Source: Hongsoonwoonella zoysiae
Lineage (GTDB): Bacteria; Pseudomonadota; Alphaproteobacteria; Rhizobiales; Stappiaceae
NCBI RefSeq assembly: GCF_013266695.1
Contig: NZ_JABRXF010000001.1
Location: 2,175,736 to 2,239,735, forward strand
Length of the DNA: 64,000 nt
Direction: 5' to 3'
Each line of letters opens with the position of its first letter. The stretch's first letter is position 1. A model generated the notes under the pieces. That model searched no databases. It saw nothing but the letters and a program-made list of their open reading frames with translations, and was not told where the DNA came from. A program made the position numbers and the translations under genes. This document shows positions 1 through 9,093 of the stretch, one piece after another.

Positions 1-2
1 AA

Positions 3-1019
3 GGCGACGTCGCCAAAAGCCAGGAGGTCTCGGCCTGGTTCGTGCTGCTCGGCATCGGGCTTTCGATCGCCATCATGGCGAAGCCCGCGGCGGCGGGCTT
101 GCGCGATACGCTGCGCGCCTATTTCGAATTCGCGCATACGATTCCCGTGGAGGGAGGCGGCCTGAGGGAACTCTGGTATCAGACGGGGACGGGCATCGCC
201 AAATCGCTCGCGCTTCCGCTTCTGATCCTGCTGGTCATGGCTGTTGCCGGCAACCTGGTTCAGCACCGCCTCGTCTGGTCTGCCGAAAAGATCAAGCCGA
301 AACTCAACAAGATCTCTCCGGTTTCGGGGTTCAAGCGGCTTTTTTCGTCGGAAAGCCTTGTCAACTTCGGCAAGGGTGTTGCGAAAATCGTCATCGTGGG
401 CGGGCTGATGGCCGCCGTTCTCTGGCCGGAGCGCGATCAGATCGACACGATGATCTTCCGTGAGACCTCCCTCATGCTGGCGGAAACGCGAGAGCTGATC
501 ATAAAGCTGATCATCGCCATCATTGCCTTCATGACCGTGGTGGCGGCGGTGGATCTGCTCTATCAGCGCCATCGCTGGTTCGAAAAACAGAAGATGACCA
601 AGCAGGAGGTCAAGGAAGAATACAAGCAGACCGAAGGCGATCCACACATCAAGGCGCGGCTCAGGCAGCTTCGCATGGAACGCTCGCGCAAGCGCATGAT
701 GGCGGCAGTGCCGGATGCAACGGTGGTCGTCACCAACCCGACGCACTACGCAGTCGCACTGAAATATGAGGAAGGCATGAGTGCTCCCGTCTGCCTTGCC
801 AAGGGAACCGACACCGTCGCGCTCAAGATCCGCGAAGTCGCGAAAAGCCATGATATTCCGGTGGTCGAGAACCCGCCGCTTGCCCGCGCGCTGTATGCAA
901 CGATCGACATCGATCAGGAGATTCCCGAAGAACACTACAAGGCGGTTGCGGAAGTTATCGGCTTTGTTCTCAACCTGAAACGGCGCAGAGGTTGGCGGGG
1001 AAGAACTGGAAAAACCTGA
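3..1019 (+). CDS. flhB: Flagellar type III export protein FlhB (5' end outside window)
   Basis: FlhB is the switch component of the flagellar type III export gate in the inner membrane. It changes substrate specificity from rod/hook to filament proteins after cutting itself. The reading frame is already open at base 3 (G-D-V-A-K-S), so the start lies upstream of the window. Hydrophobic membrane segments fill the N-terminal two thirds, followed by the basic cytoplasmic linker. The autocleavage motif N-P-T-H is encoded at 735-746. The C-terminal domain is complete and ends in a basic tail (KRRRGWRGRTGKT). The rest of the flagellar cluster must lie to the left. Identification is firm because motif and overall architecture are diagnostic. 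Confidence 0.96.
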   Translation, partial: GDVAKSQEVSAWFVLLGIGLSIAIMAKPAAAGLRDTLRAYFEFAHTIPVEGGGLRELWYQTGTGIAKSLALPLLILLVMAVAGNLVQHRLVWSAEKIKPKLNKISPVSGFKRLFSSESLVNFGKGVAKIVIVGGLMAAVLWPERDQIDTMIFRETSLMLAETRELIIKLIIAIIAFMTVVAAVDLLYQRHRWFEKQKMTKQEVKEEYKQTEGDPHIKARLRQLRMERSRKRMMAAVPDATVVVTNPTHYAVALKYEEGMSAPVCLAKGTDTVALKIREVAKSHDIPVVENPPLARALYATIDIDQEIPEEHYKAVAEVIGFVLNLKRRRGWRGRTGKT

Positions 1020-1131
1020 CCACTTCGGGTTATCGGTTGATTTTCCCGGTGCGGTAACCGATTCCCTTGGTAAGTATTGGGAGGCGAGAGCGTCGGCGGG
1101 CGCGGCCCGGGGCAGGGGGCGATACAGGCAA

Positions 1132-3678
1132 ATGAGCGATAACGACGCGCAACCGACACAACCGGTGATAGACCGGACGGAACGTACCGGCAATATCGGG
1201 CTCCTGATGCTGCTGGCGCTGGGGTTGATTGCCGCGGCGTCCGCCTTTGCCCTGATGAACCGCGAACAGGCCGAACCCTATGTCCTGGTGCTGCTCGGCG
1301 TGCTTGCCGTCGTTGGCGTCTTCTCGCTGTTTGCCGGCGCGATAGGCCTCTTGAGGTTTTCCGGGCGCGGCTCCCCCAGCCCCATTGCCTCCGCATTTCT
1401 CGAAAACTTCGCCGACGGCGTGACGATCACCGACACGGATGGCCGGATCATCTATGCCAATCAGGCCTATGCGACGCTTACCGGCGCGGACGTGGCAGCC
1501 GATGTACGCAGCGTGGAGCGGGTCTTCTCCGCCGATCCCAATGCGGCGGATGCGCTTTTCCGCCTGTCGCAGGCGGCCCGCGAGCAGCGCAGCGCCCGGG
1601 AGGAAATTCGGCTGCCTTGTCCCCTTGGCCAGACGCAGGGCGAGCCGCACTGGTACAGGGTGAGCGTACGCCCGGTGAGAATCCCGCTTGGCGCGGACGG
1701 GCGCGAACGGGACTGCACGACCTGGCAGATTGCCGATATCACACGCGATCGCGCCGACCAGGAAATGTCTTTCCAGGAACTTCAGCGCGTCATCAATTTT
1801 CTGGATCACGCGCCGGCGGGGTTCTTCTCCTGCGACGCGCGCGGGCGCCTGGTTTACCTGAACGCGACGCTTGCGGACTGGCTGGGATACGATCTTGCGC
1901 AATTCGATGCCGGTGAGATCGACCTGTCCGACTTTATCAGCGGCGACGGGGCCGAGCTCTTGCGTTCGATTTATGGAAAGGCCGGCGAGGTGAAGAGCGA
2001 GACGTTCGATCTTGACCTCGTCACACGACATGGCCGGGGATTCCCGGTCCGGATCATCCACCGTGTTCCCTTCGGCGCGGAAGGTGTTGCGGGCGAGAGC
2101 CGCACGCTGGTGCTCAACCGGTCGCCGGGCGAGGATGTTTCCGAAGAGCTTCGCGCGTCCGAAGTGCGCTTCGCCCGGTTTTTCAACAACACGCCGATCG
2201 CCATCGCCTCGATCGACCGCGAGGGGCAGGTCGGCAAGACGAACGCACAGTTCCTGCGCCTGTTCGGCGTGAGCGATACGGGACCGAACGGCGTTGCCCT
2301 TCTCGACCTGATCGCGGAAGGCTCGCGCGGCGCGCTGAAGGAAGCACTCGACAAGGCACTCGACGGGCAGGGGGAGATTCCGCCGGTCGATGCCCGTCTG
2401 GACGACCGCGAGGACGGGCGAAGCGCCACGTTCTATATTTCCGCGGTTCGCGACGGCGCGGAAGACGGGGAGGTGGCAATTGTCTACGCGCTGGAGACCA
2501 CCGCGCAGCGGGTTCTCGAAGCGCAATTTGCGCAGGGCCAGAAGATGCAGGCGGTCGGGCAGCTTGCCGGCGGTGTGGCGCATGACTTCAACAACGTGCT
2601 GACCGCGATAATCGGCTTTTCCGATCTTCTGCTTGCAAGCCACCGGCCGAGCGATCCGTCTTTCCAGGACATCATGAACATCAAACAGAACGCGAACCGT
2701 GCGGCGGGTCTCGTTCGTCAGCTTCTTGCCTTTTCGCGCCGCCAGACGCTTCGTCCGAAGGAACTCGCGCTCGATGATGTGCTGGCCGATCTGTCGATCC
2801 TGCTCGACAGGCTGCTTGGCGAGAAGGTGGAACTCAAGGTCGTGCACGGGCGCGATCTCTGGCCGGTGATGGCGGACCTCAACCAGCTGGAGCAGGTGAT
2901 CGTCAATCTCGCCGTAAACGCGCGCGATGCCATGGCGACGGGCGGCCAGGTGACAATACGCACGAGCAATGTGAGCGAGGAAAGCTCGAAGTCTTTCGAC
3001 AACACTCGTGGCATGCCGCCGGGCGAATATGTGCTGATCGAGGTGTCCGATACGGGCCACGGCATGCCGCCGGAGGTGATGGAAAAGATCTTCGAACCAT
3101 TCTTCTCCACCAAGGAAGTGGGAAAGGGAACGGGTCTCGGCCTTTCCACCGTCTATGGCATCATCAAACAGACCGGCGGGTTCATCTTCTGCTCCAGCGA
3201 AGTGGACAAGGGCACGACGTTCCGCATCTTCCTTCCGCGCCACGTTCGCAAGGAAAGCGACAAGCCGGTCGAAAAGCCGGTCGAGCAACAGCAGCTATCG
3301 GATTTGACGGGCTCCGCATCCATCCTTCTTGTCGAGGACGAGGAGGCGGTGCGAGCGTTTGCCGCGCGTGCGCTTTCATCGCGCGGCTACACGGTCCATG
3401 AAGCGTCTAGCGGTACGGAAGCGCTGGAAATCATGGAAGAGACCGGCGGCAAGATCGATATTGTGGTATCCGACGTCGTCATGCCGGAAATGGACGGACC
3501 AACGCTGCTTCGCGAATTGCGCAAGACGCAGCCCGACCTGAAAATCATCTTCGTGTCCGGTTATGCCGAAGAAGCCTTCGAAAAGAACCTTCCCGAGAAC
3601 GAGAAGTTCACCTTCCTGCCCAAGCCCTTCACGCTGAAGCAGCTTGCGACGGTCGTGAAGGAAGTGCTCGGCAGCTGA
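1132..3678 (+). CDS. cckA: Hybrid sensor histidine kinase CckA
   Basis: CckA is the membrane hybrid kinase that, through ChpT, phosphorylates the cell-cycle regulator CtrA in alphaproteobacteria. The 848-aa product has two N-terminal membrane helices (about residues 22-42 and 50-72) and PAS-like sensing modules between roughly 88 and 460. A HisKA domain carries phospho-acceptor His484 in the context VAHDFNN. An HATPase domain follows, with DTGHGMP and GTGLGLS motifs. A C-terminal receiver domain has phospho-acceptor Asp781 ([10 protein letters not shown]). Length and order match CckA. The gene follows flhB by about 110 bases, a neighbourhood seen in rhizobia. The start is an ATG shortly after a GC-rich leader with no strong ribosome site. 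Confidence 0.95.
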   Translation: MSDNDAQPTQPVIDRTERTGNIGLLMLLALGLIAAASAFALMNREQAEPYVLVLLGVLAVVGVFSLFAGAIGLLRFSGRGSPSPIASAFLENFADGVTITDTDGRIIYANQAYATLTGADVAADVRSVERVFSADPNAADALFRLSQAAREQRSAREEIRLPCPLGQTQGEPHWYRVSVRPVRIPLGADGRERDCTTWQIADITRDRADQEMSFQELQRVINFLDHAPAGFFSCDARGRLVYLNATLADWLGYDLAQFDAGEIDLSDFISGDGAELLRSIYGKAGEVKSETFDLDLVTRHGRGFPVRIIHRVPFGAEGVAGESRTLVLNRSPGEDVSEELRASEVRFARFFNNTPIAIASIDREGQVGKTNAQFLRLFGVSDTGPNGVALLDLIAEGSRGALKEALDKALDGQGEIPPVDARLDDREDGRSATFYISAVRDGAEDGEVAIVYALETTAQRVLEAQFAQGQKMQAVGQLAGGVAHDFNNVLTAIIGFSDLLLASHRPSDPSFQDIMNIKQNANRAAGLVRQLLAFSRRQTLRPKELALDDVLADLSILLDRLLGEKVELKVVHGRDLWPVMADLNQLEQVIVNLAVNARDAMATGGQVTIRTSNVSEESSKSFDNTRGMPPGEYVLIEVSDTGHGMPPEVMEKIFEPFFSTKEVGKGTGLGLSTVYGIIKQTGGFIFCSSEVDKGTTFRIFLPRHVRKESDKPVEKPVEQQQLSDLTGSASILLVEDEEAVRAFAARALSSRGYTVHEASSGTEALEIMEETGGKIDIVVSDVVMPEMDGPTLLRELRKTQPDLKIIFVSGYAEEAFEKNLPENEKFTFLPKPFTLKQLATVVKEVLGS

Positions 3679-3709
3679 CAAAGCGGGGCAACTGTCGAGC
3701 AGCAACCAC

Positions 3710-4210
3710 CTATCCGGAGATCGCTCCAGTGCAGCCCGATGCGGCTTCGGCTTTCCGCTTCAACCCGATCAGGCTTTCGGGATTATTGTACTGCGGCTGC
3801 GTGAGCGCGAAAACCTGCTCGAGTGCGGTGCTTGCGTTGTTGACCACGAACACTTCCTGCACAACGAGCGTGTCGCATGCCGTGCCCTGGAAGCGGATGC
3901 GAATGCGAAACTTGCGGTCGCCGTTGTCGGACGGGCCGAATTCCTGGTCCAGGGCCGGGATTTCCTCTGTGACAAGCCGTTCGAGGACTACCATGTTCGG
4001 CTCGTTCTGGACGATTGGCGTGCCCCGCTCCGCCGCGCCGCTGACAAGCGTTTGCCGAACCGTCTCCGGACTTGCGACGACCAATGCGGACTGCGCGCCC
4101 TGTGGCACGGTAAGGGCCGCCTGTTGCTGCGCGCCCGGCACCGGCGAACGGGAGGACTGGCAAGCGGCGAGGGCAATGGCGGCGAATGCAACGGCAAGCA
4201 AGCGATACAT
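3710..4210 (-). CDS. Small outer-membrane-type lipoprotein of unknown function
   Basis: The ATG at 4210 gives a 166-aa protein opening with a lipoprotein signal peptide: short basic start, hydrophobic core and lipobox LAAC with the acylated Cys at residue 17. A longer frame upstream has no signal sequence, which supports this start. The mature part has a low-complexity linker (QSSRSPVPGAQQQ), then a compact domain with two further Cys (in TACDTL and SGCTG) that could form a disulphide in the periplasm. No family is recognised with certainty. It is convergent with cckA, 31 bases apart, and is transcribed alone. Confidence 0.75.
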   Translation of the reverse strand: MYRLLAVAFAAIALAACQSSRSPVPGAQQQAALTVPQGAQSALVVASPETVRQTLVSGAAERGTPIVQNEPNMVVLERLVTEEIPALDQEFGPSDNGDRKFRIRIRFQGTACDTLVVQEVFVVNNASTALEQVFALTQPQYNNPESLIGLKRKAEAASGCTGAISG

Positions 4211-4337
4211 GGTGAACGACCCATTGGTATCCGGTTCGGCGAGCCACGGACCGGCCGCGACACCCAATCTGGTTCGAATGATCGATTACCTATGGTTAAA
4301 AAAACCTCAGTGCGGTGTCACGGAAAATATTGGGCAG

Positions 4338-4367
4338 AAAAAACCGGCCCGGGAATGCCGGGCCGGT
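4338..4367 (-). terminator. Intrinsic terminator of the doxX gene
   Basis: A 10-bp GC-rich stem (ACCGGCCCGG paired with CCGGGCCGGT) with a 5-base loop lies just past the doxX stop. On the minus strand it is followed by six T residues (A run at 4338-4343 on the plus strand), the standard form of a rho-independent terminator. Confidence 0.8.
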
Positions 4368-4414
4368 GGCGGTTCGTATGGAGTGACCAACGGTCTTGTT
4401 CCGCTGTCCCGATG

Positions 4415-4840
4415 TTAGGCCGCGGATGCTCCGTCGATCGGCAGACGTGCAGGCTTGACGGCGTGGGAGCCGTCGCCGATGAGGATATGCACGATCATCG
4501 CCACAAACAGGAAAACGGGATATTCCCAGCCGCCGCCTTCGTTGCTGAATACCCAGCCGTTACCGATGTGGATGGTGGTCGCGACGAGGAGGATCGGGAT
4601 AAGCAGAATAGCCGCATAACGGCTGTAGATTCCAAGGACCATCGCAAGGCCCAGGATGGTCTCCGTAAGCGGCACCGGCAAGGCGAAGATCGAGGGCAGG
4701 CCCTGCGATTCGAGCCAGCCCGCGAAGCCGGCAATGCCGAAGACGAAGAACTTGAGCGAGGCGTGAGCGATCCACATGATGCCGAGAGAAACCCGCAAAA
4801 GCATCGCTCCGATACCGGAAAGGTCCTGACTGTTTGTCAT
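4415..4840 (-). CDS. DoxX family membrane protein
   Basis: This 141-aa protein has four hydrophobic segments and the DoxX-type pattern: LLRVSLGIMWIAHASLK at the first helix, a PLTETILGLAMVLG helix and IPILLVATTIHI. DoxX proteins are small quinone-related or redox-associated inner membrane proteins, often controlled by MarR or Rrf2 regulators. The start is the ATG at 4840 (MTNSQD), because the frame upstream runs antisense through the divergent marR gene and is unlikely to be coding. It is divergent from the MarR gene, and two palindromes lie in the 66-base intergenic region, so repression by that regulator is the likely control. Confidence 0.85.
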   Translation of the reverse strand: MTNSQDLSGIGAMLLRVSLGIMWIAHASLKFFVFGIAGFAGWLESQGLPSIFALPVPLTETILGLAMVLGIYSRYAAILLIPILLVATTIHIGNGWVFSNEGGGWEYPVFLFVAMIVHILIGDGSHAVKPARLPIDGASAA

Positions 4841-4857
4841 GACGTTCGACTCCTTAT

Positions 4858-4871
4858 GTTGCAATTGCAAC
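4858..4871. promoter_or_regulatory. Palindromic operator 1 in the doxX-marR intergenic region
   Basis: GTTGCAATTGCAAC is a perfect 14-bp palindrome between the two divergent starts. MarR dimers typically bind such inverted repeats. A second, nearly identical site lies 31 bp away, so both fall on the same face of the helix. Confidence 0.65.
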
Positions 4872-4888
4872 GGATATAGGAGATTTTT

Positions 4889-4902
4889 GATGCAATCGCA
4901 AC
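4889..4902. promoter_or_regulatory. Palindromic operator 2 in the doxX-marR intergenic region
   Basis: GATGCAATCGCAAC matches the perfect palindrome at 4858-4871 at 12 of 14 positions and keeps the TGCAAT/GCAAC half-sites. It sits a few bases upstream of the first possible marR start, so occupancy would also block marR (autoregulation). Confidence 0.6.
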
Positions 4903-4906
4903 AAAA

Positions 4907-5353
4907 ATGGGGTTCCATGGCATGACCACCTTGACCGCCGGTGGAGAAAGAGCCTGGGTGGGGTTGATCCTCGCGTCGCGCGCGGCGCTTTCTCGCGTCG
5001 AAGCCGCCCTCAAGGAAGCGGGCCTGCCCCAACTCGTCTGGTACGATGTGCTCCTGGAGTTGGCGCGCGAGGGCGAAGGGCGCCTGCGAAACAAGGATCT
5101 CGCCGGGCGCATGCTGCTTGAGAAATACAATCTTTCCCGCCTGATCGACAGGATGGCGGCCGAGGGCGTGGTGGAGCGAGTGCACGACGCCAGCGACGCC
5201 CGCGGTGCCGCCATCCAGATCACCCGCAAGGGGCGTGAATTGCGCGAGATGATGTGGCCGGTCTACCGCGACGCGGTAGCGGCATCTTTCGCCAGCCGAT
5301 TCCAGGAAGAGGAACTCAAGGCCTTGTCGGCTTTGCTGAGACGGGTGCTCTGA
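4907..5353 (+). CDS. MarR family transcriptional regulator
   Basis: This 148-aa protein has the MarR winged-helix fold. The recognition-helix region reads LRNKDLAGRMLLEKYNLSRLIDRM and is followed by the wing (GVVERVHDASDARGAAIQIT, with the conserved D-x-R). MarR proteins act as dimers that release DNA on binding a small molecule or on Cys oxidation. No obvious redox Cys is present, so a ligand is more likely. Starts at 4907 or 4922 are both possible; neither has a strong ribosome site. The divergent partner is doxX, and two palindromes between them suggest control of both genes. Confidence 0.85.
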   Translation: MGFHGMTTLTAGGERAWVGLILASRAALSRVEAALKEAGLPQLVWYDVLLELAREGEGRLRNKDLAGRMLLEKYNLSRLIDRMAAEGVVERVHDASDARGAAIQITRKGRELREMMWPVYRDAVAASFASRFQEEELKALSALLRRVL

Positions 5354-5356
5354 TCG

Positions 5357-6799
5357 TTAAAAAGTCCGACCGGTCTTGAAGCCGCCGCCGCTGCCGCCGC
5401 CGAAGGTGCCTCCGGTGGAAAATCCGCCGCTCGAGCGCCCGCGGCGCCCGGAAAGCGGACCGCCCATGGAGCCGGGAAGGCCGAATCCGTCCGGAAATCC
5501 GACGCCGCGTCCGCGGTTTGTGCGCCTGCGGTGCGACCGTTGCGCACGCGCCCAATATTCCGCTCCGGTAATCGCACCGCGGACAAGTTCTCCGAGCAAA
5601 ACGGAAGCGAGATTGTCGTCCGAGAAAGTGGAGTTCCAGTCGTCGTAGCCGCTGCGGCGAAACTCCCTCGTCACGCGGGCAAGTTCCGCCCGGCGGCGCC
5701 CGATATCGGAAAGGATGCTTCTGTCCTTGGATATGTCGAATTCCAGGCTTTTCCTGCGGTCCGCGATCTCCTGCAGCCGGCGAACGATCTTCTCGTCTTC
5801 CGGCGAGGGCGTGGCGAGGGCGTCCTGCCACAACTCCTTAAGGCTTTGGGCGCCAAGGGAAGCGGCAAGCGCCTCGCGCGCCTTTTTGAAGGCTTCATCC
5901 TCGCCGTCGAGATAAACGCGTTCTTCCTCGACGAGTTTGGAGAGGTCCTGTTCGAGTTGGTCGAGCATCTGCGAGCGCTGATCGATGTCGTCATCCAGAG
6001 CAGCGATACGCCCAGCGATATCTTCGCCTGCGATTTCGGTCGCGGCGGCGCGTGACATTTCCGCAAGTCGGTTCATCTCCTCTTTCGCGGCCTGTTCGCG
6101 GTCGGTAGCATGCTGGTCGAGGCGAAGCGGAATTTCCGTCAGCATCGCATAATTTGGCCGGGCGTCCCGATAGCGGATAAGGCGGGCGACCCATCTGTCC
6201 AGAAAGCGGATCAGGCCGGTGTGGGCGTATGCGGATGTGCCGAACCCCCGGTTCCAAAGGTACAGGAACAGCGGGTCGGATTCATAGGCGACACCTTTTT
6301 CGTCGCGATCCGCTTCGGCCTGGCGCGCCTTTTCCCGCGCGGCTGCGGCTGTAGCGCAGATTGCCTCCGCCTTCTCCTTCTGGGCGATGTATTCACCGTC
6401 TTCCGCCAGCCGGTCGTCAACGTGCTCCATCACCTCGTCAAGCCTGTCGGCCAGCGCTTCCCGCTCACTTGTTAAACGGGTGCGTTCCTCCGTCGCCCTT
6501 GCAATCTTTCCTTCCATTCCGGTGCGTTCGGCCCGAAGCGTCTCTATCTCGCGCGCCCGGTTGCGAAGGAGTTCGCCGATGATATCCTTCGCCGAACTCA
6601 GGCGCCGTTTCAACTCGCCCTTCCGCTCGCCTTCAAGCCGGAATTCGGCCAGTTCGCGGAATCCGGACAGTTGTTCTTCACGCAACCGCGTGATTTCGAT
6701 ATCGCATTTCTCGAGTCTGGCATTGACTGCCGCTTCCTCGCGGCGCAATTCCGCCAAGGCCTTTTCGATGGATCCGAGGGTCTGCCGTCCGCTCAGCAT
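5357..6799 (-). CDS. Coiled-coil protein with glycine-rich tail, third gene of a three-gene operon
   Basis: The 480-aa product is rich in charged heptads over most of its length (for example ALAELRREEAAVNARLEKC and further stretches to about residue 390), predicting long coiled coils. The last 45 residues change sharply to Gly/Ser/Phe/Arg, with FSTGGTFGGGSGGGFKTG near the end. Such Gly-rich tails also occur on surface or membrane-associated proteins such as the YgcG group, but the family here is not recognised. There is no signal peptide or membrane helix. It starts 24 bases after the membrane protein gene ending at 6824. It may be the soluble partner of that protein. Confidence 0.7.
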   Translation of the reverse strand: MLSGRQTLGSIEKALAELRREEAAVNARLEKCDIEITRLREEQLSGFRELAEFRLEGERKGELKRRLSSAKDIIGELLRNRAREIETLRAERTGMEGKIARATEERTRLTSEREALADRLDEVMEHVDDRLAEDGEYIAQKEKAEAICATAAAAREKARQAEADRDEKGVAYESDPLFLYLWNRGFGTSAYAHTGLIRFLDRWVARLIRYRDARPNYAMLTEIPLRLDQHATDREQAAKEEMNRLAEMSRAAATEIAGEDIAGRIAALDDDIDQRSQMLDQLEQDLSKLVEEERVYLDGEDEAFKKAREALAASLGAQSLKELWQDALATPSPEDEKIVRRLQEIADRRKSLEFDISKDRSILSDIGRRRAELARVTREFRRSGYDDWNSTFSDDNLASVLLGELVRGAITGAEYWARAQRSHRRRTNRGRGVGFPDGFGLPGSMGGPLSGRRGRSSGGFSTGGTFGGGSGGGFKTGRTF

Positions 6800-6823
6800 G
6801 TCGGCGCGATTTCCTTCACGCTT

Positions 6824-7762
6824 TTACCATTGGGTGATTGCTCCGCTTTCGACCGCCATGACCCAGTCAGGGTCAAGCCGTCCCCGCTCCTTTCGCCCAA
6901 GCAGGTTTTCCTGGACGATGCCGTCCGCTTCCTTGTCCTGTCGCACGGCATCGAACGTCGCGCGGGGCACGCGCTGGGCCCAGATCCGGACGCGCTTCCG
7001 GGCGCCGTCTTCTTCGGATATGACCTCGCGTTCGAGCGCGTTACCGTCGGGACCGATCGCCTCCACCACGAGATAATAGTTTTCGGTCGACAGGTTGACG
7101 TCGGGTATGCGGGTAACGCCCGTGGGCATGCCCGGGCGCGAAACGATGCGTATTTCGTAGACTGACGAAAGCCGTGCCTCCAACGCCTTCATGTCGGAAA
7201 GTGCCTTGCGCGCAGCTTCGGCTTCACCGGCTTTCGCCGCCCGCTTACCTTCGAAGAGCAAGCGCTCGGCATCCTCGACGGCGCTTTCCTCCCGGCTGAG
7301 TTCGGCAATCCGCCCGGCCGTGGCTTCAAGCTCGCCGGGAAGCGTTTGGGTAAGTTCCACGCGCAGGTCTTCGGCAGCGCGTTCCGCCGGCACAATCACC
7401 AGGAAACGATAGGCGAGCACAGCGGCAACAAGTACGACGAATCCGATCGCCAGCCATCTGCCCCAGATGTTGCGGCGAATGTAGAACATCGCCAGGGTAC
7501 GGCTGAAGCCGCTGGCCGGGGGATTGTAGACGAAGCGGTTTTCCTTCAGTCCCTCCACGCCTTCGCGAAGAATGCGGTCCGGCACCTCGATGCCCTGGCT
7601 TTCGTAGATATCCCGCAGGCGCTTGACCATTGCCTCGTCGCGCTGGTCTGAGGTGAGTTCCTTCAACGCAAGCGCTTCGTCATGGCGTAGCGTATCGACC
7701 ACGTCCATCGCCATCATCAGGTCGTCGAGCGGCGGTTGCGCGGGCTTGGAGGTGCTTGGCAT
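6824..7762 (-). CDS. Single-pass membrane protein (possibly the DUF6384 group)
   Basis: The 312-aa product has an N-terminal cytoplasmic segment of about 100 residues with a region like a short J-domain-less helical bundle (DTLRHDEALALKELTSDQRD). One transmembrane helix follows (about 103-124, WLAIGFVVLVAAVLAYRFL), then a coiled-coil stalk and a beta-rich C-terminal part. From memory, rhizobial proteins of this shape are called DUF6384, which I cannot confirm here. It lies 18 bases after the gene ending at 7781 and 24 bases before the next gene, so the three are one transcription unit. Confidence 0.7.
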   Translation of the reverse strand: MPSTSKPAQPPLDDLMMAMDVVDTLRHDEALALKELTSDQRDEAMVKRLRDIYESQGIEVPDRILREGVEGLKENRFVYNPPASGFSRTLAMFYIRRNIWGRWLAIGFVVLVAAVLAYRFLVIVPAERAAEDLRVELTQTLPGELEATAGRIAELSREESAVEDAERLLFEGKRAAKAGEAEAARKALSDMKALEARLSSVYEIRIVSRPGMPTGVTRIPDVNLSTENYYLVVEAIGPDGNALEREVISEEDGARKRVRIWAQRVPRATFDAVRQDKEADGIVQENLLGRKERGRLDPDWVMAVESGAITQW

Positions 7763-7780
7763 CGCGGTTCCCGCCGCGCC

Positions 7781-8950
7781 TCAAGCGGGCAGCGCCTTGG
7801 CTTCGGCGGCAAGCTTTGCAAGGCGCCGCTTGCCGTCTTCCACCGCGGTACGAATTTCCTCGGAGTTCCTGGTTGCCTGATCGCGCATTTCGGAAATGAT
7901 CTCGCGCGAGTTTTCCTGAAAGGTGACAACGGAATCGACGAGTTTCTTAACAGCCGCCGCCTGTACGGTCGGGCCGTAGCCCGCTTTGAGCGCGGCCTCC
8001 TGTACCTGGTCGCCGATCTCCGCCAGCGTCTCCAGGCTCTTGGAAACGCCTTCCTTCATGGAATTGAGCGTCTCGGTCGATTCATGCAGCCCCTGCAGGC
8101 CCGTAAAGGAGGCGTTCAGGGCGGTCAGCACGGATTCATTGGTGGAAAAGAAGCTGACGGATTGCGCGTAAATGCGCTCCTTGGCATTCGTGGTCTGCAT
8201 CAGCCGCGCCATGATGACTTCCGACGTGTTGTAGCCGATCGTCAGATTGTCGGCGAGATCCTTGGCGACCTGATAACGCTTCTCCTCGTCCTGCATGGCG
8301 CGCATCTTTTCGTCGCGGGCAAGTTCGAGCTTTGCCTTTTCGGCGGCATCGTCGCCCTCGTACGCCTGAACCGTCTCGCTCGCGTTCTGAAGCGACTGCT
8401 TCGCGGCATCGAGCTTGGCCGTCGCCGTGTTAAGCACTTCAAGCGCAAGGACTTCCGCCTGCTTCAGCGCGCCGCGATAGTCGCGATAAGCTTCCAGGAT
8501 GCGCTGCTCGCGTTCGATCTGGTCCTTCGTGTCGTGCGCCACGTCCAGGTATGTATCGCGGATCTTGTCGAAGCGGTCGGAGATCGAGCCGCGCGTCATG
8601 TCGCGCCATTTGTTGGAAAGGTTTTCCAGGAAGGAAAGTTTGCCGTCGGCAAGCTGGTCGACGAGAGATTTGGCATCATCACGAATGGAATTGAAGGCTT
8701 CCGTGATGGCCTCGTATCGTTCGCCGATCTCCATCGCCTGGATTTCGTTGCGAACAACTTCGTTGAAGGTCGAGGCCTGGCCGAGCGTGCGGGTAATGAC
8801 GGCTATCTTGTCCGGCGAAAGATCCGAAATCTGTTGCAGAAGGGCGTTGATTGGGGCTTCGCCGGTGGAATCCGGCATCAAGCCCATCTCCCTGAGCGCT
8901 CCGACCGCCTTGTCCAGATACTGCATCGGTGAAAGGCTTGTTTCCGCCAT
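7781..8950 (-). CDS. Coiled-coil protein, first gene of a three-gene operon
   Basis: This 389-aa protein is almost entirely helical and charged, with repeated heptad-like stretches (for example LAKLAAEAKALPA at the end and LELARDEKMRAMQDEEKRYQ). It has no signal peptide and no membrane helix. The ATG at 8950 is preferred over the in-frame TTG two codons upstream because GGGGAG lies at a good distance from it. Rhizobial homologues are often labelled cell surface protein without support. The mostly helical build recalls proteins that work with membranes under stress (such as TelA), but I see no diagnostic motif. Confidence 0.7.
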   Translation of the reverse strand: MAETSLSPMQYLDKAVGALREMGLMPDSTGEAPINALLQQISDLSPDKIAVITRTLGQASTFNEVVRNEIQAMEIGERYEAITEAFNSIRDDAKSLVDQLADGKLSFLENLSNKWRDMTRGSISDRFDKIRDTYLDVAHDTKDQIEREQRILEAYRDYRGALKQAEVLALEVLNTATAKLDAAKQSLQNASETVQAYEGDDAAEKAKLELARDEKMRAMQDEEKRYQVAKDLADNLTIGYNTSEVIMARLMQTTNAKERIYAQSVSFFSTNESVLTALNASFTGLQGLHESTETLNSMKEGVSKSLETLAEIGDQVQEAALKAGYGPTVQAAAVKKLVDSVVTFQENSREIISEMRDQATRNSEEIRTAVEDGKRRLAKLAAEAKALPA

Positions 8951-9093
8951 CGTCAACTCCCCGTTCGCCTGGTGAATTCCGCCACTTTCGCCCGGCGTTT
9001 CCGAACACGCTGTGCCAGATTTCGAAACGATCCGAATGACTAATCCTTATCCTTACGGAATGTTACACTGCAAAGACGCAAGGGCCAGCCTTT

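Noticed and set aside
1030-3288. 752-codon open frame on the minus strand
   Set aside because: It lies wholly antisense to cckA, has no recognisable domain, and is of the kind expected opposite a GC-rich gene.
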